Shown: positions 25,327 to 34,210 of the stretch, in pieces
How positions within the stretch are numbered: the stretch's first letter is position 1
Layout: the number at the start of each line of letters is the position of its first letter
Source: Cytophagales bacterium
Lineage (GTDB): Bacteria > Bacteroidota > Bacteroidia > Cytophagales > 172606-1
Direction of reading: 5' to 3'
DNA length: 64,000 bases
Assembly (NCBI GenBank): GCA_030446715.1
Contig: JAUJMU010000002.1
Coordinates: 310,369 to 374,368, forward strand
Notes under the pieces: model-generated
Databases searched by the model: none
What the model saw: the letters and a program-made list of their open reading frames with translations, nothing else
Told to the model about the DNA's origin: nothing
Program-made: the position numbers and the translations under genes

Positions 25327-28300
25327 CTACAGACTGATGTTTAAGCCGGCCAGCACCATTTTATTCGCCGGGTAGCTGCCGTAATCGGTGCCCAGGCTGA
25401 GGGCGTTCTGCCCGAAGCGGCTCACCTCCGGGTCGTAGCCGCTGTAGTTGGTAAAGGTGATCCAGTTCTGGGCGCTCACGTACACTTTTACGCTGTACAG
25501 TTTGATTCTACCCACCAGGGCGGCCGGCAGCGTGTAGGACAGGTTGACGTTTTTCACCCGCAGGTACGAACCGTCCTCTACCTGCCGGCTCGAAATGACG
25601 TAGGCATTGCCGACGGCATTGGCCCGGGGAATGGTCGTACTGGGGTTCTCGGGGGTCCAGCGGTCCAGTACTTCCCGCGACTGGTTGCTGACGCCCGTCA
25701 GGGATTCGAGTTCAAAGCGGTTGACGTTGAAAATGCTGTTGCCGGAGACACCTTGCATAAAGATGCTCAGTTCAACCCCTTTGTAGGAAAACGTATTGGT
25801 GATCCCGCCGAAAAACTTAGGTTGCGCGTACCCCAGAATGACCCGGTCCAGGGCGTTCAGTACCCCGTTGCCGTCCTGGTCCACGTAGCGGCGGTCGCCG
25901 GGCCGGGCCGTTCTTTGCGCCGATGCATCCACCTCCGCCTGGTTCTGGAAAATGCCGTCGGTCCGGTAGCCGTAGAAGATACCGATGGGCTGACCCACCC
26001 GCACCACGCCGGAATTAGGCAGTTGCAGGTGCCCGCTGGATTCCCCGGCGCCAAACTCCGTTCGGTCGCCCAGTTCGAGCACCTTGTTGCGGTTGGCGGC
26101 GATGTTGAAATTGGTGCTCCACTTGAAGGCGCCCGTCAGGTTGTTGGAGTTGATGCCTAGCTCTACGCCGCGGTTGCGCAAACTCCCCAGGTTTTGGATG
26201 GCGTCTGAGTAGCCGATGTAATAGGGCACCGGCACTCTCAGCAACAGGTCAACGGTTTTTTTGTTGTAATAATCCGCCGTCAGGCTGATACGGTTGTTCC
26301 ACAGGCCCACGTCCACGCCCACGTCCGACTGCCAGGTCGTTTCCCACCGCAAAGCGGGATTGGCCACCCGGCTTGGCCCGGTTCCGGGGGCCACTGTGTT
26401 ATTGAAATTGGCGTTTTGCGTCTCCAATATGGCCAGGGACTGGTAAGAAGGAAGTTCTTGGTTACCACTCGAGCCGTAGCTCACCCGCAGTTTCAGATCG
26501 GTAAGCACCGGGCTGTTTTTCAGGAACGGCTCCTGGGAAATCCGCCAGGCGACGGACGCGGAGGGGAAGGCGGCATATTTATTGCCCGCCCCGAAGCGGG
26601 AGGCCCCGTCCGCCCGGACGGTAGCCGTCAGCAGGTATTTGCCCGCATAGTCGTAATTGACCCGGCCAAGGTAGGAGTTAAGCTGTGATTCTCGAGCCTC
26701 CGAAAAAGGCACCAGGGCCGTAGACCCGGATCCCAGGTTTTCGTACGTGAGAATGTCGTTGGTGAATCCCTGGGCAGAAGCCCGGGCCCGCTCAAAGCGG
26801 CCACCTTGCATGGTGTAGCCCGCCAGGAAGGTAAAATTATGCACCCCGCCCAGTGATTTTACGTACGTAAGCGTGTTCTCGTTCAGCCACGTATTGGTCT
26901 GGTCGTTGGTAATAATGGCCCGTCCGCCCAACTGAACGCCTACGGAGGTATTCCTTGAAATATATTCGCTTCTTTTGGTGAAATCGACGTCGGCACCCAG
27001 GCTGGTGCGGAAGGTAAGCCCCTCCAGAATTTTAAAATCGGCAAACACGCTGCCGATCAGCCGGGACCGGGCCGTCAGGTCGGAAGTGCCCAGGGCCTGC
27101 GCCACCGGACTGCCGATCTGGATGCGGCCGGGGGTATTAAACACCACCAGTGAACCATCGGGGTTGTAGACGGGCTGCGTGGGCGAGAAATTCAAGGCAC
27201 CGTACACGACCGTCGCATTCGTTCCCCCGTCCGCATCGGTGGGTACGGCGTTATTCCGGGAGCGGGTCAGGTTTAGGCTGGTGCCAACGCCGATCCGGTC
27301 ATTTAACTTGTGGTCGAAATTGAACCGGAAGGAAGCCCGGTCAAACTTGGAGTTGATGATCACTCCCTGCTGATTCAGGTAGTTGCCCGAAATGGCGTAC
27401 CGGGTTTTGTCGGTTCCGCCCGAAACGGTTAACTGGTAGTTTTGCATCGGCGCTGGCCGGAAGATTTCCTCCTGCCAGTTGGTCCCTTCCCCGAATCCGG
27501 CAATCTGCTCCTCGGTGAACACCGGCGGACGCACTGGGGTAGCATTGGCCTGCGCTTCGTTGACGAGCTGCGCGTATTCGGTGGCATTCAGCAGCGGAAT
27601 GGTCTTCCGTACCTGCTGCACGCCCAGGTACGTGTCAAATTCCACGCGGTTTTGCCCGGCTTTGCCCCGCTTGGTGGTGATGATGACCACGCCGTTGGCC
27701 CCTCTCGATCCGTAAATGGCCGTTGCCGAGGCGTCCTTGAGGATTTCCATGGACTCAATGTCGTTCGGGTTCAGGTTGGCCCCGTTTTCGTTGTACACCG
27801 GGAAGCCGTCAATGACGTAGAGGGGTTCATTGCCGCCGACGATCGAATTACCGCCCCGCACCCGGATGGAAACCCCGCCGCCAGGGGCATTGGACGTCTG
27901 GGTGACCTGTACGCCCGCCGCGCGGCCCTGTAAGGCCTGCCCGATGCCGGTTACGGGTACCGCCCGGATTTCCCTGGCCGATACGGATGCAATGGAGCCC
28001 GTCAGGTCACTGCGCTTCTGGGTACCGTACCCTACCACCACTACCTCTTCCAGCGCCTCCAAGTCGGGCACCAGCGCCACATTGATCTGATTGCGTCCAT
28101 TGACGGGCACCTCCTCGCTGACGTAACCAATAAACGAAAATATCAGGGTACCATTGGCCGGCGCGGTAATTGTAAAGACTCCCCCGGCATTGGTAGCGGT
28201 ACCGGTGGTGGTTCCCTTCACCAGGATGCTTACCCCCGGCAGCACTTCTCCATCCTGGCCGGTAACTTTTCCGGTAACGTTCTGATTCTGCGCGGTCAGG

Positions 28301-28383
28301 GTTAGCGGCAACTGCAGACAGAGGAAACAGAGGACAAAGGAAAACCAGTTTCCCTTTGCGACAGCAGTAATTGTTTTAGTCAT
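25327..28383 (-). CDS. SusC/RagA family TonB-linked outer membrane transporter
   Basis: 1018 residues from the ATG at 28383. Signal peptide (WFSFVLCFLCLQLPLTLTAQ), carboxypeptidase-D-like domain (GKVTGQDGEVLPGVSILVKG, about 40-115), TonB-box region EEVVVVGYGTQKRSDLTGS, plug domain with YGSRGANGVVIITTKRG, then the 22-strand barrel ending VLAGLNISL. It imports glycan fragments with SusD by TonB energy. The start at 28407 eight codons earlier precedes the signal peptide and is less likely. Expression is probably controlled from the 28384-28746 spacer, which holds LacI-type operators. Confidence 0.95.
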   Translation of the reverse strand: MTKTITAVAKGNWFSFVLCFLCLQLPLTLTAQNQNVTGKVTGQDGEVLPGVSILVKGTTTGTATNAGGVFTITAPANGTLIFSFIGYVSEEVPVNGRNQINVALVPDLEALEEVVVVGYGTQKRSDLTGSIASVSAREIRAVPVTGIGQALQGRAAGVQVTQTSNAPGGGVSIRVRGGNSIVGGNEPLYVIDGFPVYNENGANLNPNDIESMEILKDASATAIYGSRGANGVVIITTKRGKAGQNRVEFDTYLGVQQVRKTIPLLNATEYAQLVNEAQANATPVRPPVFTEEQIAGFGEGTNWQEEIFRPAPMQNYQLTVSGGTDKTRYAISGNYLNQQGVIINSKFDRASFRFNFDHKLNDRIGVGTSLNLTRSRNNAVPTDADGGTNATVVYGALNFSPTQPVYNPDGSLVVFNTPGRIQIGSPVAQALGTSDLTARSRLIGSVFADFKILEGLTFRTSLGADVDFTKRSEYISRNTSVGVQLGGRAIITNDQTNTWLNENTLTYVKSLGGVHNFTFLAGYTMQGGRFERARASAQGFTNDILTYENLGSGSTALVPFSEARESQLNSYLGRVNYDYAGKYLLTATVRADGASRFGAGNKYAAFPSASVAWRISQEPFLKNSPVLTDLKLRVSYGSSGNQELPSYQSLAILETQNANFNNTVAPGTGPSRVANPALRWETTWQSDVGVDVGLWNNRISLTADYYNKKTVDLLLRVPVPYYIGYSDAIQNLGSLRNRGVELGINSNNLTGAFKWSTNFNIAANRNKVLELGDRTEFGAGESSGHLQLPNSGVVRVGQPIGIFYGYRTDGIFQNQAEVDASAQRTARPGDRRYVDQDGNGVLNALDRVILGYAQPKFFGGITNTFSYKGVELSIFMQGVSGNSIFNVNRFELESLTGVSNQSREVLDRWTPENPSTTIPRANAVGNAYVISSRQVEDGSYLRVKNVNLSYTLPAALVGRIKLYSVKVYVSAQNWITFTNYSGYDPEVSRFGQNALSLGTDYGSYPANKMVLAGLNISL

Positions 28384-28546
28384 ACGGGTTATATAAATAT
28401 AGTACAAAATGATTGATTATTTTTCTATCTTATCGTAGTTAGTGATGAGCGAGGGAATGAGTGCCTTCCAGCACTTTTTTGATTCAAGCTCCGGGATGTT
28501 TTTAATTTTACCAAGAGATAATTAAAAAATTTGAAGAAAAATTTCC

Positions 28547-28570
28547 GCAAACGTTACCGCAAACGTTTGC
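28547..28570. promoter_or_regulatory. LacI-family operator, one perfect palindrome and one degenerate copy
   Basis: GCAAACGTTTGC at 28559-28570 is a perfect 12-bp palindrome with the central CG typical of LacI-family sites. Immediately before it (28547-28558) stands GCAAACGTTACC, a copy with one degraded half. They lie in the divergent spacer between susC and the lacI-type gene, so one regulator could control both directions. Confidence 0.8.
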
Positions 28571-28746
28571 AGCCCTAAAATGTTGACCTTAAAAAAGTTA
28601 AGTTTCTGCTTTAGAAAGCAGTAATTAGCTTAAAACGGCTCTAGACCGTTCCGGGAAATAATTAGCAGACAGGCGTTTGACGGGCAAAAAAAACTGGGTA
28701 AATTCCTATTTTTAAGGCTTAATCAGCCTCTCTTCCTTCAGCCGTT

Positions 28747-29775
28747 ATGCGGAAAAACCAGGTTACCATCAAGGACATTGCGCAGGAACTGAAGATATCC
28801 ATATCCACTGTATCCCGTGCTTTGCGGGGCATGCCGGAAATTCATCCGGATACCCGTAAAGCGGTAACGGCACTGGCAAAGGACTGGGATTATCAACCCA
28901 ACCAGCTTGCAACCAGTCTGGTCAAAAGCAGCACCCGCACCATCGGGGTAATCGTGCCCAACGCGGGGTACTATTTTTTTTCGTCCGTCATCAGCGGCAT
29001 TGAGGAAGCGGCAGCCCGGGAAGGATACAGCATTCTGCTTTGCCAGTCCAATGAGTCGTACCAGCGGGAACTGGTAAACATTCAGGACTTAACCCAGGGG
29101 CAAGTGGAAGGGTTTATCGTTTCCCTTTCCCGGGAAACTTTTGACTACGCGCATTTTGGACGGCTGTTGCGCAAAAAAATACCCCTCGTCATATTTGACC
29201 GGTACGCCGATGAAATACCCGCTTCTAAAGTCATTGTCGACAACCGGAAAGCGGCCCGGCAGGCCGTGCGGCATTTGATTGAAAACGGCTGCCGGCGGAT
29301 TGCGTACCTGGCCGGGCCTTCCAATCTACAGATCAGCAATGAACGCCTGACGGGCTACAAAGATGCGCTCCGGGAAGCCGGATTGCCATTTGACGACCAC
29401 CTGGTGGTGCATTGCGATTACACCCTGGAAAACGCCATGCGGCATACGAATCTGCTGGTGTCGCTGCGCTACCCCCCGGACGGTATTCTGGCTGTGAGTG
29501 ACCGCGTGGCCATGGCCAGCCTGTACGCCTTGCGTCAGCAACAGGTGCGCGTACCCGATGAGGTAGCCATTATTGGTTTTAACGACGAGCCGGTAAGCGC
29601 TTTAATGACCCCTTCCCTTTCCAGCGTGGCTCAGCCTACTGTTCAAATGGGTAGAATGACGGTTGAGTTGCTTATACAGCAGATCGCAACCTCCAGTCAG
29701 GAATTTACGCCGGTGACAAAAATATTTGAAACGGAGCTGAAAATCCGCGAATCCTCCAATCGCTTAAAGCAATAG
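28747..29775 (+). CDS. LacI family transcriptional regulator of the uronate locus
   Basis: 342 residues. LacI helix-turn-helix at residues 4-25 (VTIKDIAQELKISISTVSRAL) with the hinge helix region following, then a periplasmic-binding-protein-like effector domain (TIGVIVPNAGYYFFSSVISG, IVDNRKAARQAVRHLIENG, PDGILAVSDRVAMASLYAL, EVAIIGFNDEPVSALMTP). It reads divergently from susC across a 363-bp spacer containing a perfect LacI operator at 28559. It most likely represses the locus until a uronate breakdown intermediate binds, as KdgR-type regulators do; the inducer is inferred. Confidence 0.93.
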   Translation: MRKNQVTIKDIAQELKISISTVSRALRGMPEIHPDTRKAVTALAKDWDYQPNQLATSLVKSSTRTIGVIVPNAGYYFFSSVISGIEEAAAREGYSILLCQSNESYQRELVNIQDLTQGQVEGFIVSLSRETFDYAHFGRLLRKKIPLVIFDRYADEIPASKVIVDNRKAARQAVRHLIENGCRRIAYLAGPSNLQISNERLTGYKDALREAGLPFDDHLVVHCDYTLENAMRHTNLLVSLRYPPDGILAVSDRVAMASLYALRQQQVRVPDEVAIIGFNDEPVSALMTPSLSSVAQPTVQMGRMTVELLIQQIATSSQEFTPVTKIFETELKIRESSNRLKQ

Positions 29776-30089
29776 CTTGGGTGTTACCTTGGTATTTCTC
29801 GCAAATAAACCTGTCGGCTTGCCGCCGTTATTTAATGCTTCTTTTTCTTCAATGAAATTGGCTGCCCCAGCTACCAAGAGAGTGTGGAATATACTCCTTT
29901 CCTACCTTCCACTTTTACGGCTCTCCCGCAGGTTGCGTGCTGTCAGGCTGCGTAGAGCACCTCCATGGCTGCCTACTGCGCAGAGCTGGTTTTGAATTGT
30001 TGCGTATTGGGGTGTTGGCGCGGGCCGGGCAGCCTTCACCAAAAGTGACACTCAACCGCTGTCCGGTTAATATATACAGTCGCGGGTAG
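29776..30089. other. 314-bp spacer with no recognised gene
   Basis: Between the convergent lacI-type and GH15 genes. Short frames exist on both strands, but none has a recognisable motif or good start. No terminator hairpin with a T-run was found. Confidence 0.5.
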
Positions 30090-31910
30090 CTACTTCTCCT
30101 TGAGCAGCTTGTTGAGGGCAAAAGCCGCGCTGATGAGCGACAGGTGCGTGAAGGCCTGCGGGTAATTGCCGATCTGCTCGCCTTCCAGGCTGATCTGCTC
30201 GGCAAACAAACCCAGGGGACTCGCGTAGCCGATCATCTTTTCGAAGTACAACTGCGCTTTGTGCAACTCCCCGCCCCGGGCCAGGCACTCCACGTACCAG
30301 AACGAACAGATGGAAAACGTACCCTCCTGGCTGCCCAGGCCGTCAGCGGCATAGCGGGTGTCGTAGCGGTACACCAGCGTATCGGAAACCAGCTCTTTTT
30401 CAACCGCCTTCAGCGTGGCCTGCCACCGGGGATCGTAGGGCGAGATGTAGCGCACCAGGGGCATGATCAGCACCGAGGCGTCAATGATGTCGCTGCCCTT
30501 GTACTGGACAAACGACTGCTTCTGTTCATTCCAGAAGTTGTAGTACACGTCGCGGTAAATCTCATCCCGCACGGCGCGCCACCGCCCGAAAGGGTAGGGC
30601 AGAGACCGTTTTTCGGCCAGACGAATGGCCCGGTCCACGGCTACCCAGCACATGATCCGGGAATAGATGAACTCCTGTTTTTCGGACCGGATTTCCCAGA
30701 TGCCGTGGTCTTTCTCTTGCCAGTGGTCGCACACAAAATCAACCTGAGTGATGAGCTGTTCCCAGAAATCAAAGATCATGGGCGATACGTACTTGTCGTG
30801 CAGGTAGATGCTGTCTAAGAGTTCGCCGAAAATGTCGAGTTGAATCTGCCGGTAGGCGTCATTGCCGATCCGGACCGGTTTTGACTTTTGGTAGCCTTCC
30901 AGGTGCGAAAGTTCTTCTTCGGGCAACTCTTTCCGGCCGTCCAGGGCGTAGAGCAACTGGAGGTTGTTTTGCCCGTCAATGTTGAGCTGGAATTGCTTCC
31001 AGATCCAGTGCATGAATTCCCGGGACTCTTCCTTGAAGCCTAGCCGCAGGAAGGCGTACATTGTAAAGGCCGCGTCACGGATCCAGGTGTAGCGGTAGTC
31101 CCAATTGCGCTCCCCGCCCGGGGCTTCGGGCAAGCCGAAGGTAGGAGCGGCTACGGTAGAGCCCCACTTCTGGGAGGTGAGCAGCTTGAGCGTGAGGGCC
31201 GACCGCCGGACCATCTCCAGCCATTCGCCCTGGTAGGTAGATTGGGCAATCCAGCTTTTCCAGTAGTCAATGGTCTTTCTCAGGTGCCAGTCGGCGTAGG
31301 CCTGCAACGCGTGGGTTTGCCCGTAGTGACTGTTGGGGTAAGAAGTACCCGTTTCCAGCACGAAGCAGGCAGTTTCTTTTTCCCGGAGCAGAAACGTGGC
31401 TTCCAGGTTTTTGCCGGCAATGTCCAGGGGCCGGGTGCTGTAGAAGCTGAGGATCGGGTCCTGGGCGCGTTCACAGTAGAAGGTGTATTGCTCCCCGTCG
31501 CGGTGTTTGATTGTGTGGGCCGACCGGGCGTAGTTGAAGCGCGGCACGCATTCCATCTTCAGGTTGGCCTCGCCCCGGATGCAAGTCACGAGGCGGATCA
31601 GAATGCAGTCCGGGTCGTCTTTATCAAGCACAGGCATAAAATCGGTGATCTCCACCATGCCCTGGCTGGACAAGAAGCGGGTGAGTAGTACGTTGGTATT
31701 GGGCAGGTAGAGCTGCTTGTAACGGGTGTGGTCAAACTGAGGGCATACTGAGAAATGGCCGCCCTTTGACTTATCCAGCAGGGCGGCAAATACCGAGGGG
31801 GAGTCGAACTGGGGCAGGCACAGGAAGTCAATGGCGCCGCCTTTGCCGACCAGCGCCACCGTTTTCAGGTTGCCGATAATGCCGTAATCACTGATAGGAG
31901 GATAGTCCAT
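30090..31910 (-). CDS. Glycoside hydrolase family 15 protein (glucoamylase/trehalase-like)
   Basis: 606 residues, no signal peptide. N-terminal beta-sandwich begins YPPISDYGIIGNLKTVALVG, the usual start of bacterial GH15 proteins. The (alpha/alpha)6 barrel has PEAPGGERNWDYRYTWIRDAAFTMYA (substrate-binding region), the downstream KEKDHGIWEIRSEKQEF region with the Glu of the catalytic pair, and a C-terminal SICSFWYVECLARGGE with the second. The family hydrolyses alpha-glucosidic bonds; this subgroup includes trehalases and glucan hydrolases. It is not obviously tied to the uronate locus. Confidence 0.93.
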   Translation of the reverse strand: MDYPPISDYGIIGNLKTVALVGKGGAIDFLCLPQFDSPSVFAALLDKSKGGHFSVCPQFDHTRYKQLYLPNTNVLLTRFLSSQGMVEITDFMPVLDKDDPDCILIRLVTCIRGEANLKMECVPRFNYARSAHTIKHRDGEQYTFYCERAQDPILSFYSTRPLDIAGKNLEATFLLREKETACFVLETGTSYPNSHYGQTHALQAYADWHLRKTIDYWKSWIAQSTYQGEWLEMVRRSALTLKLLTSQKWGSTVAAPTFGLPEAPGGERNWDYRYTWIRDAAFTMYAFLRLGFKEESREFMHWIWKQFQLNIDGQNNLQLLYALDGRKELPEEELSHLEGYQKSKPVRIGNDAYRQIQLDIFGELLDSIYLHDKYVSPMIFDFWEQLITQVDFVCDHWQEKDHGIWEIRSEKQEFIYSRIMCWVAVDRAIRLAEKRSLPYPFGRWRAVRDEIYRDVYYNFWNEQKQSFVQYKGSDIIDASVLIMPLVRYISPYDPRWQATLKAVEKELVSDTLVYRYDTRYAADGLGSQEGTFSICSFWYVECLARGGELHKAQLYFEKMIGYASPLGLFAEQISLEGEQIGNYPQAFTHLSLISAAFALNKLLKEK

Positions 31911-31923
31911 GCCGGTCTGATTG

Positions 31924-31960
31924 AAATATGACTTTTAAATATGACTTTTAAATATGACTT
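31924..31960. repeat. Tandem repeat, 14-bp unit
   Basis: AAATATGACTTTTA is repeated twice and followed by a partial third unit (AAATATGACTT), starting 14 bp upstream of the GH15 start codon. It may act in spacing or be the product of replication slippage. Confidence 0.8.
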
Positions 31961-31978
31961 GCCCGTTGTTGATGCGGG

Positions 31979-32205
31979 TTAGATGATTCCGCCGTTTACC
32001 CCGATCACCTGCCCGTTGATCCAGTGCGCCTCCTGGGTGAATACTTACTATCCAGGTCCCGCCACTGGGCACCGGTACGGTTAACCGACAAAACCGCATT
32101 GACGATCCCGCGCAAGGGATGCCAGCGTTTGCGGGCATTAAAGCCCCTGCTTTCTCTAAACCAACGTTTTTGTTTACGGTTCATCCAGATGCTATTCGTT
32201 TGCAA
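31979..32205 (-). pseudogene. IS5-type transposase N-terminal fragment joined to an SDR tail
   Basis: From 32205 leftward about 55 codons match the start of IS5-family transposases (RKRWHPLRGIVNAVLSVNRTGAQWRDL). Near 32042 homology switches, in another frame, to the last ~20 residues of a short-chain dehydrogenase, EAHWINGQVIGVNGGII, ending at a TAA (31979). Neither part has the rest of its gene. The join must come from a deletion between an IS and an SDR gene. Identification of each short piece is by motif only. Confidence 0.65.
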
Positions 32206-32244
32206 AGACTTCTTTTACTGGTGGCCACCTTATGATTCCACCGC

Positions 32245-33126
32245 TTACTTATTCTCTAATTGAGACAGGATCTCTTCCCGGATCACCTCGGGCCGCTCCC
32301 AGGGAATGAAGTGGTTCATTCCGGGAATCATCACGACCTTTACCGTGGCATTCACCGCGCTTTTTTTGACGAAGCCGGCATTGGCGGCCGGTACCAGTTG
32401 GTCCTTTTCGCCTTGAATGACGGTGATGGGCAAGGTGAGAGCTTTCCACAGGGGCAGCATCAGGGTGAGTTCCCCTTTCAGGGGCAGGATCTCCTGGTTG
32501 CTCACATCGATCTCGGCGGGCAGCAGCGGCCGGACCAGGAAGAAGCCGCCCACCTTCCGGTACCACTCCTTCGGCTCCAGCGCCGGGTCAACGGAGGGAG
32601 CGACCAGGATCAGACTGCCCACCAGTTGGGGATAATCCATCGCCACCCTCGCAACCAAAGGGCCGCCCAGCGAATGGCCCACCAGGATGGGCAGCGTAGC
32701 GGAACGGTTGGTTTTCAGGATCGGAACCAGCGTTGCGGCCTGGGCCTCCAGGGAGCGTTGGGGCTTTCCCAGGTTCGATTTGCCGAAGCCGGGCCGGTCT
32801 ACGGAAATGAGCCGGGCTTTCTGGTACAAGGTTGAATCTTTGAAGAACCCGATGAAGGCGTCCCACGAACCCGGCGAACCGTGCACAAACACCACCATCG
32901 GCAGCGTGTCGGCCCCGAAGGAAGCATAATGGACGGATTGGGCTCCGGCTTCCGTAAAAGCAAAATCCGGCTGCACGGGGCTGCCGGCAAAGTAGGCCTT
33001 TACCTTTTTGTCCGACATGCGGATCTGGACGCAACGCGAGAGCAGGGCCAGCACTCCCCACAGCAGGACCGGCCCCAGCAGCCAGCGGGTAAAGTTTCGG
33101 GAGATACGCCTGCGCCCGGTGGACAT
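32245..33126 (-). CDS. Alpha/beta hydrolase, membrane-anchored
   Basis: 293 residues. One N-terminal membrane helix (FTRWLLGPVLLWGVLALL), then the hydrolase fold: oxyanion region VVFVHGSPGSWDAF, nucleophile elbow LVGHSLGGPLV (Ser), DRPGFGKS, acid region QGEKDQLVPAANAG (Asp) and the catalytic His in PGMNHFIPWE. All three triad residues are present, so it should be active as an esterase or similar enzyme; the substrate is unknown. It starts 6 bp after the LysE-type gene stop, so they share an operon. Confidence 0.9.
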   Translation of the reverse strand: MSTGRRRISRNFTRWLLGPVLLWGVLALLSRCVQIRMSDKKVKAYFAGSPVQPDFAFTEAGAQSVHYASFGADTLPMVVFVHGSPGSWDAFIGFFKDSTLYQKARLISVDRPGFGKSNLGKPQRSLEAQAATLVPILKTNRSATLPILVGHSLGGPLVARVAMDYPQLVGSLILVAPSVDPALEPKEWYRKVGGFFLVRPLLPAEIDVSNQEILPLKGELTLMLPLWKALTLPITVIQGEKDQLVPAANAGFVKKSAVNATVKVVMIPGMNHFIPWERPEVIREEILSQLENK

Positions 33127-33132
33127 GTTTGC

Positions 33133-33744
33133 TTACAAGAATAGGTGAACGATCTGAAACAGGGCCGTGGCAACCATCATAAGCCCTACTGCCCGGTTGA
33201 CCAGCCCGCCCGGGAGCGAAAACCGCCGCGACAGGTAACGGCCCGAAAAGGCGAACAACTCCAGAGCCAGCAGGGTGCCCAGCGCAATGCCGCTCAGGTA
33301 CAAGGCCAGTCCGGGCCCCTCCATGACCATGATCCAGCCCTGGCCGGTGAGCAAAGCCGTGTACACCACCCAGAAAGGGATGGCTACCACGTTGACCATG
33401 CTCAGCCCGATGCCCAGGTAGAACGGCCGGGACAGCGTCTTATTGGAGAGTCCGGCTTCCTTTTTACGCAGGTAGTACACCCCGGCGGCCAGCAGCAGCC
33501 CCGTCGAGAATACTTCCACGGCAACGTGGTAACGCCCCAGCTTCATCAGCGAAGTAGCCAGCAGGATGGCCAGGTAGCTGTAACCGACCTCCACCACTAC
33601 GCAGGCGGCGGCAAAACCCAGAGCCGCCCCCATGCCCCGCTGCAGCGAAAGCTGTACAATAGTGGCGTTGAGAATACCCGGGGGCAGCGAGCCCAGAAAG
33701 CTCACCAGGGTACCCGCCACAAAACCCGTCAGCATCCATTCCAT
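33133..33744 (-). CDS. LysE/RhtB family exporter
   Basis: 203 residues, about six membrane helices. The N-terminus MLTGFVAGTLVSFLGSLPPGILNATIVQLSLQRG carries the family's PPG-type motif in helix I, and GFAAACVVVEVGYSYLAILLA follows. The family exports amino acids or small metabolites. It is the first gene of a two-gene operon with the hydrolase at 32245. The cargo cannot be read from the sequence. Confidence 0.85.
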   Translation of the reverse strand: MEWMLTGFVAGTLVSFLGSLPPGILNATIVQLSLQRGMGAALGFAAACVVVEVGYSYLAILLATSLMKLGRYHVAVEVFSTGLLLAAGVYYLRKKEAGLSNKTLSRPFYLGIGLSMVNVVAIPFWVVYTALLTGQGWIMVMEGPGLALYLSGIALGTLLALELFAFSGRYLSRRFSLPGGLVNRAVGLMMVATALFQIVHLFL

Positions 33745-33811
33745 CTCGATTGCATTGGTTTAAGTATCCGGGCGAAGTGAAAACGGTATTTTTTAATTGG
33801 CAACCGTATTT

Positions 33812-34174
33812 TTATTTTCCTACCCTATGTCTGACAACTTTTGTGTCAATGCCTGCTGCTTGCATTTTCAGTTCGGCAGCCATTTTAATCTGGTTTTTAA
33901 GTTCGGTTAGTGTTTCATCAAAAACGACGTGTTTGTCCATCATATAACACATATCATATTCAATCTCTTCCCAAGTCGCAATGTCGGCATGGTTGTGTTG
34001 CAATTGGACTTCTAATTTGTCAAGGGCATTGGCCACTTTTGCTTCGCAGGTTTCTTTGCCTTCAAATTCAACACTTTCCTGTCGTCCACTTGAAAGGTAA
34101 CTGTGTCTAAGCTCAAATTTTAGTTTCTCGGCCAAGGCCAGCACTTTTAATACGTTTGAAATTTCGTTTTTCAC
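33812..34174 (-). pseudogene. HD-domain (YfbR-like) protein with the HD core deleted
   Basis: 120 residues. The first 35 match the N-terminus of YfbR-like HD hydrolases (VLALAEKLKFELRHSYLSSG, RQESV, where an AEHTWR segment should follow). Residues 36-120 match their C-terminal end (KVANALDKLEVQLQHN, ADIATWEEIEYDM, MAAELKMQAAGID). The middle, which would carry the metal-binding His, HD and Asp, is absent. The join is in frame near 34069, about 70-80 residues short of family length. The region is more AT-rich than its neighbours. A non-catalytic protein could still be made. Confidence 0.7.
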
Positions 34175-34210
34175 AGGGTAGTTTGTTTTATAATTATCAA
34201 ACCGGGGCTT

